Assembly (NCBI GenBank): GCA_965116565.1
Contig: OZ220699.1
Coordinates: 1,922,001 to 1,986,000, forward strand
From: Bin87 sp965116565
Lineage (GTDB): Bacteria; Chloroflexota; Dehalococcoidia; Lucifugimonadales; UBA3495
DNA: 64,000 nt
Reading direction: 5' to 3'
Part shown: positions 15,670 to 24,674 of the stretch, one piece after another
How positions within the stretch are numbered: position 1 is the first letter of the stretch
How the letters are laid out: every line of letters begins with the position of its first letter
Program-made: the position numbers and the translations under genes
Notes under the pieces: generated by a model
Databases searched by the model: none
The model's input: only the letters and a program-made list of their open reading frames with translations
Told to the model about the DNA's origin: nothing

Positions 15670-18021
15670 TCATGTCCGCGGGATGTGGAAGAACTCCACG
15701 CTGCTCTTTCCGGATGGCGTTGTGTACGTGTAAAACGTGCCGGATGGGTATCGTTCCTGCAACTGCGCCTTTGCCCATCGAGCCTCCCGACTGTCGGCGT
15801 CGTGGATTATCACGCACCCCGGCTCCGGTAGCGGGTCTGCAATATCGAACTCCGAGAAGGGGACAACGGCAGCTTGACGCCCGTCTGGCGCGTAGCTTTT
15901 GAGGGCCTTGCTGAGCGTCGATTCGTGGTTGACTCCGGCGAACACGGTGCGCTCCAGATCTCCCTCGCATTGCGGCGAGCGGAACGCCCCAACCGCCAAC
16001 GACTCTCGCGTGTAGTGGAAAACATCGTGCGTTCCAACCAGCGCCCTGTACTGGTTCAGGCAAAGCGCTGCGACCAAGACTGCGGTTAGCATTATGGGTC
16101 CTGCCGCACGCAACACGGGAATCGGCAGTTGGCGCACCCGCTCCGCCGTCAGGTTGTACACGGTCGGGATCGCCAGCCCGGCCAGCAATGCCAACGGCGG
16201 TACCATGGGAAACAGGCGTGTGATCGCAGTCGTCGGGTACGGCGACGTGAGGCCGGTTCCCAGGAACGCAACCGCCAGCCAGATGAGGCAGAGTTTGGAC
16301 GCCAGCTTGTCCCACGTCGCAAGTGCCAGGCCCAACCCAACGGCGGCGAATGCACCAGACAATGGGTCCAGCAGCGACCCGCCGACATAGGTGTGAGAAC
16401 TGGCGTTGAAAAAGGGCGCCGGCAAATTCAGCGAGATGTTGGTTATCAGGCGTTCACCTGCCGACCCGACGACGACGGGCGAATATCCCGCCGGCGTTTG
16501 CTGGATCATTTTGGTCAGGATTTCACCTTGGGCGAGCAAAAGCGTGGGCCACGCGGCCAGCGCGAACCCCGCTACGACAGGCCAGAGACGCAGCCAATCT
16601 CGTGGGTGTACGGATACAATCGCGGCCAGCAGCATTACCGGCCCCACGATCCGCGCCGAATAGTGGAAGTGAAGTCCGATGCCCACGCAAACACCCGCCA
16701 GAAAGAGAGGCCAGGGATCTTTGTTACGCAGTCCCAAGACGAAAGCGACCAACGCCCAGATGGTGATCGGGAGCGCATCTAAATGGTTGTACCCTCCGTG
16801 TAACAGGCCGAACAGGTAATGGCTGACTGCGAACAACCCCGCCGAAGCGACCGCAGTCCTACGGACACCCAGGAAGGAGCCCAGAGCAAACATGCCGCAA
16901 ATCGACATGATCATGCTGACCACTCCGGTCATTTTCCAACCGATATGACCGTCGCCAAATATCGCCATCCACGCCGCTTTGTACAGCGTGCTCAAAACGG
17001 GATGGTGATCGTAAACCCCGTTTTGGCTGAACGGTTTTGTGGTGCCGCTCTCCAACGCGCTGCGGGCATGCTCGTAAAACAGGTATTCGTCGCCAAGCGC
17101 GGCGTAGCGCCAGGCCGTCAGATTCGGGATGGCCGCGGCGCAAAAGACGATCAATATCGCCAGCAGCGGAAGGGCCCCGCGCCAGTGCTGTTTGGCAAAC
17201 TCCCACGTCGGTCCCGTCCGGTACGGGATCTGCCATTGGTTGATGGCCCAGTACCGTCCGGGAACGAAAGGCGTCGCGAATGCCGCGAGGGACAACAACC
17301 ACAATCCCACGTCCCACGTGTTGTCGTGGCCGCTCCACACCCGAAACAACAATACCCCCAGCAGCACAACGCTAGCACACAACACGATGAGTCTCGGCGT
17401 CCTGTTCCTGTAGGTTCCCCACGGAATCCAGTCAACCCTGCTCGGTGCGCCATCAACCCTGCTACGCGGCATCATTGATCGCCCGCCTGAGGCCGTCCAC
17501 CAGGCCACCGCGCCAATCCCCACCAGCATCGCGAACACGCCGGCGGCCGGCAGTTCTTGTGGTTTCCCCAGGTTGAATACCAGTTGAGCCGCGGTGATGG
17601 CCAGCAAACCAAAGGTCAGCAGATAGGGCAGGTAACGCTCCGGAATAACCCATCTGGCAATCCCGGCGAGCGAACGCGTGACTTTCCCAAACGGCGCCGC
17701 GAACCATTGGGAGCTGGGATTTAAACCGCCGGCGCCCGTCTCAGTCCCGCAATACACGCAATGCCGATGACCCACCGGGTTCGCCGCTCCGCAACTTGGG
17801 CACACCGAATAGACCCGCCGGCCGCACTCCCTGCAGTCCGGCTCAACCCACGCGAAATCCGTCCCGCAATGCGGGCAGCGCGAGGGAGGTCCGGGAGGCT
17901 CAACCGGCGTGGGGAGTACATCAGCAACGGCCACGATTGTGTCGTGGCCGCAGACTGGGCATACGCCCGACGACGTATGTCGTATCGCGCCGCACCGGGC
18001 ACAAACCCGGTCAGGGGTCAT
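15670..18021 (-). CDS. Polytopic membrane glycosyltransferase (GT39/ArnT-like) with N-terminal zinc ribbons
   Basis: A 783-residue protein. The first 95 residues hold six CxxC pairs (VCARCG, VCPVCG, RCPHCG, DCRECG, VCPSCG, HCVYCG), that is, three zinc ribbons. Then come a dozen or more hydrophobic helices. In the catalytic part, ALGDEYLFYEHA (early Asp), DHHPVLSTLYKAAWMAIFGD and HYLFGLLHGGYNHLDALP resemble GT-C enzymes of the PMT/ArnT/dolichyl-phosphate type. It should transfer sugars from a lipid-linked donor at the outer face of the membrane. The zinc-ribbon fusion is unusual for this group. Confidence 0.75.
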   Translation of the reverse strand: MTPDRVCARCGAIRHTSSGVCPVCGHDTIVAVADVLPTPVEPPGPPSRCPHCGTDFAWVEPDCRECGRRVYSVCPSCGAANPVGHRHCVYCGTETGAGGLNPSSQWFAAPFGKVTRSLAGIARWVIPERYLPYLLTFGLLAITAAQLVFNLGKPQELPAAGVFAMLVGIGAVAWWTASGGRSMMPRSRVDGAPSRVDWIPWGTYRNRTPRLIVLCASVVLLGVLLFRVWSGHDNTWDVGLWLLSLAAFATPFVPGRYWAINQWQIPYRTGPTWEFAKQHWRGALPLLAILIVFCAAAIPNLTAWRYAALGDEYLFYEHARSALESGTTKPFSQNGVYDHHPVLSTLYKAAWMAIFGDGHIGWKMTGVVSMIMSICGMFALGSFLGVRRTAVASAGLFAVSHYLFGLLHGGYNHLDALPITIWALVAFVLGLRNKDPWPLFLAGVCVGIGLHFHYSARIVGPVMLLAAIVSVHPRDWLRLWPVVAGFALAAWPTLLLAQGEILTKMIQQTPAGYSPVVVGSAGERLITNISLNLPAPFFNASSHTYVGGSLLDPLSGAFAAVGLGLALATWDKLASKLCLIWLAVAFLGTGLTSPYPTTAITRLFPMVPPLALLAGLAIPTVYNLTAERVRQLPIPVLRAAGPIMLTAVLVAALCLNQYRALVGTHDVFHYTRESLAVGAFRSPQCEGDLERTVFAGVNHESTLSKALKSYAPDGRQAAVVPFSEFDIADPLPEPGCVIIHDADSREARWAKAQLQERYPSGTFYTYTTPSGKSSVEFFHIPRT

Positions 18022-18027
18022 ACCTGG

Positions 18028-19041
18028 CTAGAACAGGTGGCAGGCAACCTCGTGGACCGGCGTCAGTTGCCGCAATGTGGGATCGTCCACGGAACATCGC
18101 TCCATGACCATCGGACAGCGCGGATGGAAATGGCAACCCGTTGGCGGATTCAGCGGCGACGGCACCTCGCCGGAGATCACCATCTCTTCCCGTTCTATGT
18201 CCGGGTGCGATGGCAGCGACGCGGCAATCAGCGCTTTCGTGTACGGATGGCTCGGGTTGGCGAACAACTCTCGCACCGGCGCCTGTTCAACCATGCGTCC
18301 CAGGTACATGACCCCAACCTGGTGGCTCATGTAACGGACCGTCGCAAGGTTGTGTGCAATCAGCAGGAAGCTGACCCCATATTGGTCCTGCAACTGCCTC
18401 AGCAGGTTCATGATCTGCGCCCGGATGGACACGTCCAGGGCCGAAACCGGCTCGTCCAGCACGATCACCTTGGGACGCAGGGAGAGCGCCCGCGCGATCG
18501 CGATGCGTTGCCGCTGCCCGCCGCTGAACTCGTGCGGATAATATTCACCCTGAGCCTGGCGCAGACCCACGTCCCGCAGCAGCGTGTCAAGGTGCTCCTG
18601 GGCTTCATGCTTGCCCATGGGCTGGTTGGTCAGCAACGGTTCCAGGATGATGGATCCCACCCGCATCCGCGGGTTCAGGGAACTCCACGGGTCCTGGAAT
18701 ACCGCCTGCACTGACGCCCGGTATTCGCGGCGCTCGGAGCCCGTCAACCGGCTGGCATCCTTGCCGTTGAATTTCATCACCCCTTCGCTGGGGGTTTCCA
18801 CCTGCAGCACCATGCGGGCTGTGGTGGTCTTGCCGCAGCCCGATTCTCCCACCAGGCTGTAGGTTTCACCCTCTTTGATCTGGAATGACACCCCGTCAAC
18901 GGCTTTGACCTCACCTACGAGCCGCCGAAGCAGCACTCCCCGCGTTACGGGGAAATATTTCCGGATGTTCTCCAGTTCGATGATTGCGTTGCCATTGCCA
19001 TTGCTGGCGGGGGTGGCAGCGTCCGCGACGGCCTGGGTCAT
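18028..19041 (-). CDS. oppF: Oligopeptide/dipeptide ABC transporter ATP-binding protein
   Basis: A 337-residue ATPase of the OppF/DppF type. Walker A is GESGCGKTT, the signature is FSGGQRQRIAIARAL, and Walker B is KVIVLDEPVSALD. The C-terminal block HPYTKALIAASLP with CHFHPRCP is specific to peptide/nickel ABC ATPases (oligo_HPY domain). It overlaps the paired ATPase gene by 4 bp. No permease or solute-binding gene is adjacent, so the partner transporter must be encoded elsewhere. Confidence 0.92.
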   Translation of the reverse strand: MTQAVADAATPASNGNGNAIIELENIRKYFPVTRGVLLRRLVGEVKAVDGVSFQIKEGETYSLVGESGCGKTTTARMVLQVETPSEGVMKFNGKDASRLTGSERREYRASVQAVFQDPWSSLNPRMRVGSIILEPLLTNQPMGKHEAQEHLDTLLRDVGLRQAQGEYYPHEFSGGQRQRIAIARALSLRPKVIVLDEPVSALDVSIRAQIMNLLRQLQDQYGVSFLLIAHNLATVRYMSHQVGVMYLGRMVEQAPVRELFANPSHPYTKALIAASLPSHPDIEREEMVISGEVPSPLNPPTGCHFHPRCPMVMERCSVDDPTLRQLTPVHEVACHLF

Positions 19042-20054
19042 CGGGCAGCCTCCTGATTAGCGAATTCGGGAACCAGCCGCCAGCAGGTCGCTATGTGGCG
19101 TTCATCGGAGGCCACTGCCGGCGGAAACTCCTCGAGGCATTTGTCAAATACGTAAGGGCAGCGATCAGCGAAACTGCATCCGGGAGGTAGGTTGTCCAGG
19201 GCGGGCGGTTGCCCCTCGATGGAGTACAGGAAGTCGATGTCCTCGTCCACGTTGGGCACGGAACGCATCAGCGCCTCCGTGTATGGGTGCTGGGGATTGT
19301 TGAACAGCGACCGCACGTCCGCGATCTCTGCAATGCGTCCCGCGTACATCACCGCCACTCGATCGCACATCTTCGCGACGATCCCAAAGTCGTGAGTAAC
19401 GAAAATGACCGCCATTCCCGTTTCATCCTGCAGTTCTTTCAGCAGCGCGAGGTACTGATACTGGATTGTGGCGTCCAGCGATGTGGTCGCTTCATCGGCG
19501 ATGAGAACGTTCGGAGCGCCCGCCATGGCGATGGCTCCAACTACGCGTTGCCGCATCCCGCCCGACATCTGGTGCGGAAAGTTCGTGAATCGGCTGTCGG
19601 GCGCAGGGATTTTCACCTTGGACAAAAGCTCAATGGCGCGGTCTTTCAGGCTCGTGCTGCGCTGATCTGCTTCGTTCTGTCGCAACGTCTCGATCACCTG
19701 GTTGCCGACCGTATAGACCGGGTTCAGTGAGGTCATCGGGTCCTGCAGGATCATGCAGATTTCCTTGCCCCTGATCTGCCGCATCTCCGCGGCCGATTTC
19801 TCCAGCAGGTTTTCGCCCCTGTACAGAATTTGCGATCCTTCCTCGATCCGGCCCGCTGGCTGAGGAACCAGCCCCATTATTGACAACGACGTCATGCTCT
19901 TGCCCGAGCCGGATTCGCCAACCACCCCCAGGGTCTCTCCCGGGTACAGGTCGAAGTTGACGCCGTCCACCGCTTTGACCACGCCGGTCCGCGTATGGAA
20001 ATACGTTCGGAGGTCCTTTACTTCCAATATAGGACGCGTATCAGCAGCTGCCAT
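19038..20054 (-). CDS. oppD: Oligopeptide/dipeptide ABC transporter ATP-binding protein
   Basis: A 338-residue OppD/DppD-type ATPase. Walker A is GESGSGKSM, the signature is MSGGMRQRVVGAIAM, Walker B is VLIADEATTSLD, and the C-terminal motif is HPYTEALMRSVP with CSFADRCPY. It pairs with the following gene as a heterodimer energising a peptide permease. A TTGCCA-17-TACGCT promoter candidate and GGGAGGG lie upstream. The operon contains only the two ATPases. Confidence 0.92.
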   Translation of the reverse strand: MAAADTRPILEVKDLRTYFHTRTGVVKAVDGVNFDLYPGETLGVVGESGSGKSMTSLSIMGLVPQPAGRIEEGSQILYRGENLLEKSAAEMRQIRGKEICMILQDPMTSLNPVYTVGNQVIETLRQNEADQRSTSLKDRAIELLSKVKIPAPDSRFTNFPHQMSGGMRQRVVGAIAMAGAPNVLIADEATTSLDATIQYQYLALLKELQDETGMAVIFVTHDFGIVAKMCDRVAVMYAGRIAEIADVRSLFNNPQHPYTEALMRSVPNVDEDIDFLYSIEGQPPALDNLPPGCSFADRCPYVFDKCLEEFPPAVASDERHIATCWRLVPEFANQEAAR

Positions 20055-20283
20055 GTGCCCTCCCTCAGTGTTGGACGTAGCGTAACGTAAACATTACCCA
20101 GTGGCAAGACCGCCCCGCCCAACCGCCCTGCCCGCCCGCTGTTTTGCTTTGATATCACAAAAATTTCCAAAAATTCGCCTGTGTTATTCTGCGCGACGTC
20201 GGCGCTCTATGTTTACCATTTAAGCACTGTTCCCTGCGCGTTCGGGGCTACGAATCGGCCAAATATTTTTTGGGAGCGGACAC

Positions 20284-21054
20284 ATGAATAACCTGATTCC
20301 GCGGTATATCGAAAAACGAAAAGTGGTCTCCATTTTCACCGTACTACTGCTGTTGTCCACGTTGTTGGCGTCCTTGGCAGCGGGGCCGGATGACCCCAGG
20401 GCGTCCACCGTCAATAACGACTGGGAAATCTTCGAGGGACACGCCTACGCCGACAATCGGGCCGCTCCGTCCGGTGTTTCTCTGATCGCCTGCTTGGGCG
20501 GCTGCGAAGACGGCTACCAGACCGAAGCTGTCGTGACTGGTAAGGACGGCCTTTATCAGGTGCGGGTTGAACCGGGACAGACCCGGCCCATCGGTCGCAT
20601 GGTCACGTTCTGGCTGCTCGACGACTCCGGCCGCGTCGAGGCCGATCAGGACGTTCTGTTCCGTGGGCAGGGTGAAACACGCGTCCTGGACTTGAACTTC
20701 CTGGACCTCCCCTCCGCTGTCGTCAACGGTTCGTCTCCGCAGACCTCTGCGTCCTCCGCCACCGGGTCGACCGACGATGCGGCCTCGACATCCGCCTCGG
20801 ATTCGGCGGCCTCCAACGGCGCTACCTCCGGGTCCGGTTCAGCCTCCCCCACCGGCGGTGTAACCACCGACTTGACGGTCCCGGACGCAAACGAACTCGG
20901 GTTGGTGCCCTCCGACTCTCCCCAGTCTTATCTGAACTCCGTGAGTTACGGCGGAATGCCGCTCCTCCCCGGGTTTGTTATTGTTCTTGGATTGCTCATC
21001 GCCATGCTCGGCGTGTCGCTCCTGATCTATCGCCGACGATTGGCTTGGCGATAG
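20284..21054 (+). CDS. Exported membrane-anchored protein with carboxypeptidase-regulatory-like domain
   Basis: A 256-residue protein with an N-terminal signal (residues 12-32), then a domain of about 100 residues with the look of a Cna-B/carboxypeptidase regulatory fold (FEGHAYADNRAAPSGVSLIACL, GKDGLYQVRVEPG). A Ser/Ala/Thr-rich linker of about 60 residues follows, and a C-terminal transmembrane helix (LLPGFVIVLGLLIAMLGVSLLI) ends in RRR. It should be held at the cell surface by the C-terminal anchor. Function is unknown. A rho-independent terminator follows. Confidence 0.72.
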   Translation: MNNLIPRYIEKRKVVSIFTVLLLLSTLLASLAAGPDDPRASTVNNDWEIFEGHAYADNRAAPSGVSLIACLGGCEDGYQTEAVVTGKDGLYQVRVEPGQTRPIGRMVTFWLLDDSGRVEADQDVLFRGQGETRVLDLNFLDLPSAVVNGSSPQTSASSATGSTDDAASTSASDSAASNGATSGSGSASPTGGVTTDLTVPDANELGLVPSDSPQSYLNSVSYGGMPLLPGFVIVLGLLIAMLGVSLLIYRRRLAWR

Positions 21055-21075
21055 CCGTTTCGCGGCGCGCCAGGT

Positions 21076-21106
21076 GGGGCGGGTCGGGTGCCCGCCCCTC
21101 ATTTTT
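21076..21106 (+). terminator. Rho-independent terminator
   Basis: GGGGCGGG and CCCGCCCC form an 8-bp stem around a 7-nt loop, followed by TCATTTTT, right after the anchored-protein gene. Confidence 0.85.
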
Positions 21107-21172
21107 GTGCTCGCCACGCGTGTTACACTGACCACGTAAAGGCGTTGAATCTGTACACGGGAGCGCTCGAAT

Positions 21173-22024
21173 ATGGACATTGCTGAGAGAGTTGCGTTGG
21201 TCAAACGGCTTGCCGACGACATTCACGGCCGCCTGTCTGCGGCTCGACCCGATTCCCTGAACGGTCCCACCGCCTGCTCCAAATGGGATGTCGGCACCGT
21301 CGCGGCCCATCTCGCGGGCGGCGCGAATCGCCAGCGTGAGGCCATGCTCAGGGGCCGGGACGGCCAGTCAGGACCGCCCCCGGGCGAGGAAACTTTGTCC
21401 AGTGCCGACCAGGTTCAGCAGTCCAACGCCACCAGTAACGTCCAGACCCGCAACGAGTGGGGTGATGCGTTGCTTGACAACTTCCAACAGGCCTACCGGG
21501 AACTCGACGATTTCCTGGGCGGCTGGGAGGATTGGTCCATCGGTTGCTGGCATCGTCGTCGCGGCACCATATCCGCCGAAAGCTACGTTGACCTCCGCAT
21601 CCAGGAGTTGGTGATCCACGATTGGGACATCCGCTCCGGCGGTGCGGGGACTGGGGAACTCGACCCGGAAGGTGCGGTCGCGCTACTGCCCGCATCCGAG
21701 ATGTGGTACCAGCTCTGTTTCCGGCCTACGGCTCCGCTGTCCTCTCCCGTCACCTACCGTTTTCAGATCGGCGATCCGGATAGCCCCAGCCTCCAGCACG
21801 ACGCCGTGGTTACGGGCGACGGGTACGAGATCACGGAATGTTCGCCCGACCGCCAACCCGACCTCACCGTTCGCGCCGACGCCGGCACGTACCTCCTCTG
21901 CCTCTACAATCGGGTCGATTGGAACGTCGCGAAACGCTCCGGACGACTCTCCGTCTCCCAGGCTCCGGACACCATCGCCCATGTGGCGTTGCGCAACTTG
22001 GGCCGTTGGTTCGGCGGGCTGTAG
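21173..22024 (+). CDS. Mycothiol-dependent maleylpyruvate isomerase-family protein (DinB fold), copy 1
   Basis: A 283-residue protein of the TIGR03083/MDMPI family. The N-terminal helical bundle carries CSKWDVGTVAAHLAGG and RIQELVIHDWDIRS. The His in AAHL and the Glu/His pair in ELVIH match the metal ligands of the actinobacterial enzyme. The C-terminal domain (about 190-283) resembles the SCP2-like part of the family. Members use mycothiol or act as thiol transferases or unknown hydrolases. A paralogue follows 63 bp downstream. The thiol cofactor in this organism is not known. Confidence 0.8.
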   Translation: MDIAERVALVKRLADDIHGRLSAARPDSLNGPTACSKWDVGTVAAHLAGGANRQREAMLRGRDGQSGPPPGEETLSSADQVQQSNATSNVQTRNEWGDALLDNFQQAYRELDDFLGGWEDWSIGCWHRRRGTISAESYVDLRIQELVIHDWDIRSGGAGTGELDPEGAVALLPASEMWYQLCFRPTAPLSSPVTYRFQIGDPDSPSLQHDAVVTGDGYEITECSPDRQPDLTVRADAGTYLLCLYNRVDWNVAKRSGRLSVSQAPDTIAHVALRNLGRWFGGL

Positions 22025-22087
22025 GCCCCCCGTTTCAGGTTTTCATCCATACAGGTTTTCATCCATAGTGGTAAGGTCCGAAAAAAC

Positions 22088-22939
22088 ATGGTTTCCTACG
22101 ATGAATCAGCGATCAAATCCGAGGTGGTGGTAATCGGAACGTTAGCGCGAAGTCTGCACCGCTTCCTCGAGGGCTTGTCGGAATCCCAACTCGCTGTCCA
22201 GTCCGCCTGCGACGCCTGGACCATCCGCGATGTCGCCGGCCATCTCACCAACCGCGCTGAGCGGCAGATGGCCAGCATGACCCGCGCCCGCAACGGCGAC
22301 TCGGCTGCTCCGCAGGGATTCAGCGCCCCCGCGGACAATATGGCGATGTCTGCCGCCAATGCTGACGCCGACATCGAATACTCTCGCTCCCTCGGAGATG
22401 CTCTCGTCCCGACCTTCGCGGAAAACTACCGGGCGTTGCACCGGTTGCTCGACAGTTTCAGCGGCGATGATTGGCGCTTCGATTGTTGGCATCCCCGCCG
22501 TGGCACCATGACCGCCCGGGAGTACGTCAGCCAGCGCATTCAGGAACTGGCGGTTCACGATTGGGACATCCGCAGTGGCCTCGATCCAAACGCCTCCTTG
22601 CACCCTGACGCGATTCCGGTGCTGCTCGGTATGTCCACCAATTGGCTCGGCGCCGCGTATAACGCCGGCAGCAACCCCCCCGACGGCGATGTCCGGTACC
22701 GTTTCGCCCTCAGCGACGCCGATCCGATGGATGTGCTCGTGACTCCCCAGCGGGCCCGCGCCGGCGTGGGGCTGCACGGTGGCGGCATCGACCTTACCGT
22801 CGAGTGCGACGCCAACACCTATCTCCTGTTGGCCTATGGTCGCCTCGACCTGCAGCCTGCTCTTGAATCCGGGCGGATCCGAACCTCCGGTGAGGGCGAC
22901 CTGCTCGACAAATTTGTCGCTTGGATGGTGGGCTTCTAA
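22088..22939 (+). CDS. Mycothiol-dependent maleylpyruvate isomerase-family protein (DinB fold), copy 2
   Basis: Same length and layout as the preceding gene, clearly a tandem duplicate. CDAWTIRDVAGHLTN, CWHPRRGTMTAREYVSQ and RIQELAVHDWDIRS match copy 1, and the predicted metal ligands (His in AGHL, Glu/His in ELAVH) are kept. Divergence is greatest in the C-terminal SCP2-like half, so the copies may act on different substrates. It ends 23 bp before an acyl-CoA ligase, probably in one operon. Confidence 0.8.
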   Translation: MVSYDESAIKSEVVVIGTLARSLHRFLEGLSESQLAVQSACDAWTIRDVAGHLTNRAERQMASMTRARNGDSAAPQGFSAPADNMAMSAANADADIEYSRSLGDALVPTFAENYRALHRLLDSFSGDDWRFDCWHPRRGTMTAREYVSQRIQELAVHDWDIRSGLDPNASLHPDAIPVLLGMSTNWLGAAYNAGSNPPDGDVRYRFALSDADPMDVLVTPQRARAGVGLHGGGIDLTVECDANTYLLLAYGRLDLQPALESGRIRTSGEGDLLDKFVAWMVGF

Positions 22940-22962
22940 ATCTCCCACCGGGTAGGTGCTTC

Positions 22963-24654
22963 ATGACGCAGACCATCGATATCCACAGCACCATCGGTGA
23001 CATTCTTGACTCTCAGACCGATCGCTTTCCCACTCGGGAGGTGTTGGTTCACGTGGGGTCCGGCGACCGGTTTACCTATCTCCAGTTTCAGGCCGAGGTG
23101 GATCGCGTAGCGCGGGGTCTGATTTCCTTGGGAATCGCCAGGGGGCAACACGTCGGGATCTGGGCCACCAACTACACCGAATGGCTTCTGACCCAATACG
23201 CCACGGCGAAAATTGGCGCCGTGCTGGTGACCGTCAATCCCGCGTATCGCACCCACGAACTGGCATACCTGATCGAACAGGCCCAACTCAACGCCCTGGT
23301 GATCATCGGGCGATTCCGCGCCTCCAACTACGGGGACATGGTCAACGAACTGGTCCCTGAACTGCGCGAAACGAACCCGGGCGAACTATCCAGCTCTCGA
23401 TTTCCGTACCTGCGGCACGTCGTTTTTATCCCGCCCCACGACGAACCGGCGGCAGCCACTCCCAAAGGCATGTGGCGTTGGGATCAACTGCTGGCCCGGA
23501 GTGAGAACGTCAGCCAGGACGACCTCCGCTCGCGACAGGCCGAATGCCGCCCCGACGACGTGATCAACATCCAGTACACCTCGGGCACCACTGGAAATCC
23601 CAAGGGCGCGATGCTAACCCACCACAACTTGCTTGCCAACGCCGTCCATGTCGGCGACTGCATGGAGATGACCGAAGCCGACCGTCTGTGCATCCCCGTT
23701 CCCTTCTATCACTGCTTCGGGTGCGTCATGGGTAGCCTGGCCTGCGTCACCCACGGCTCAACAATGGTGATCCCCTCCGAGTACTTCGACCCGTTGCAGA
23801 CGCTGCGATCCTTGGAGCAGGAACGTTGCACCGCCGTTCACGGCGTCCCCACCATGTTCATCGCTCAATTGGGTCATCCCGATTTCGCCCAGTTCGACTT
23901 GAGCCACCTGCGGACCGGAATCATGGCCGGCTCCCCCTGTCCCATCGAGGTCATGCGCGAGGTCATCGACCGCATGGGCGCTTCCCGGATCACCATCGCC
24001 TACGGCCAAACCGAGGCATCCCCGGTGGTTACCCAGACCCTCGCCGACGACACCATCGAAAGGCGTGTATCGACCGTCGGCAAGGTCCTGCCCGGCGTGG
24101 AAGTCCGCCTGATCAACCCCGAAACGGGGCGGGAAGTGGCCGTCGGGGAACAGGGCGAACTCCAGACTCGCAGCACAATGGTCATGAAGGGCTATTTCAA
24201 CATGCCCCAGGCCACCGCCGACGCCATCGATTCCGAAGGCTGGCTTCACACCGGCGACCTCGCCACTGCGGACGAGGACGGCTACTACAAGATCACCGGC
24301 CGCCTCAAGGACATGATCATCCGCGGCGGCGAAAACATCTACCCCAGGGAGATCGAAGAGTTCCTGTACACCCATCCCGACGTCGCGGACGTCCAGGTCA
24401 TCGGGGTCCCCGACGAACGCTTCGGCGAGGAGGTCATGGCTTGGGTCATGCTCAAGTCCGACGGTCAGGCCTCGCCCGAAGAGATCCGCGAATTCTGCCG
24501 CGGCAGGATCGCCCACTATAAAGTGCCGCGCTACGTCAAGATCGCAAACGAGTTCCCCATGACCGTAACCGGCAAGATTCAGAAATTCCGCATGCGGGAG
24601 ATGGCGGTCGAGGAACTTGGCCTGCAAACGGCCGCCGGCATCGAAACCGCCTGA
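22963..24654 (+). CDS. Long/medium-chain fatty acid-CoA ligase
   Basis: A 563-residue ANL-superfamily enzyme that activates a carboxylic acid to the acyl-CoA through an acyl-AMP. The P-loop is YTSGTTGNPKGAML, followed by AYGQTEASPV, GWLHTGDLA, GRLKDMIIRGGENIYP and the catalytic Lys in TVTGKIQKF. It is close to FadD/AcsF-type ligases with broad specificity. The start at ATG 22963 has a GGTAGGTG ribosome site. A carboxylate released by the upstream isomerase-family enzymes could be its substrate, but this is a guess. Confidence 0.92.
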   Translation: MTQTIDIHSTIGDILDSQTDRFPTREVLVHVGSGDRFTYLQFQAEVDRVARGLISLGIARGQHVGIWATNYTEWLLTQYATAKIGAVLVTVNPAYRTHELAYLIEQAQLNALVIIGRFRASNYGDMVNELVPELRETNPGELSSSRFPYLRHVVFIPPHDEPAAATPKGMWRWDQLLARSENVSQDDLRSRQAECRPDDVINIQYTSGTTGNPKGAMLTHHNLLANAVHVGDCMEMTEADRLCIPVPFYHCFGCVMGSLACVTHGSTMVIPSEYFDPLQTLRSLEQERCTAVHGVPTMFIAQLGHPDFAQFDLSHLRTGIMAGSPCPIEVMREVIDRMGASRITIAYGQTEASPVVTQTLADDTIERRVSTVGKVLPGVEVRLINPETGREVAVGEQGELQTRSTMVMKGYFNMPQATADAIDSEGWLHTGDLATADEDGYYKITGRLKDMIIRGGENIYPREIEEFLYTHPDVADVQVIGVPDERFGEEVMAWVMLKSDGQASPEEIREFCRGRIAHYKVPRYVKIANEFPMTVTGKIQKFRMREMAVEELGLQTAAGIETA

Positions 24655-24674
24655 CCCGATCGGACAGGACGGAC

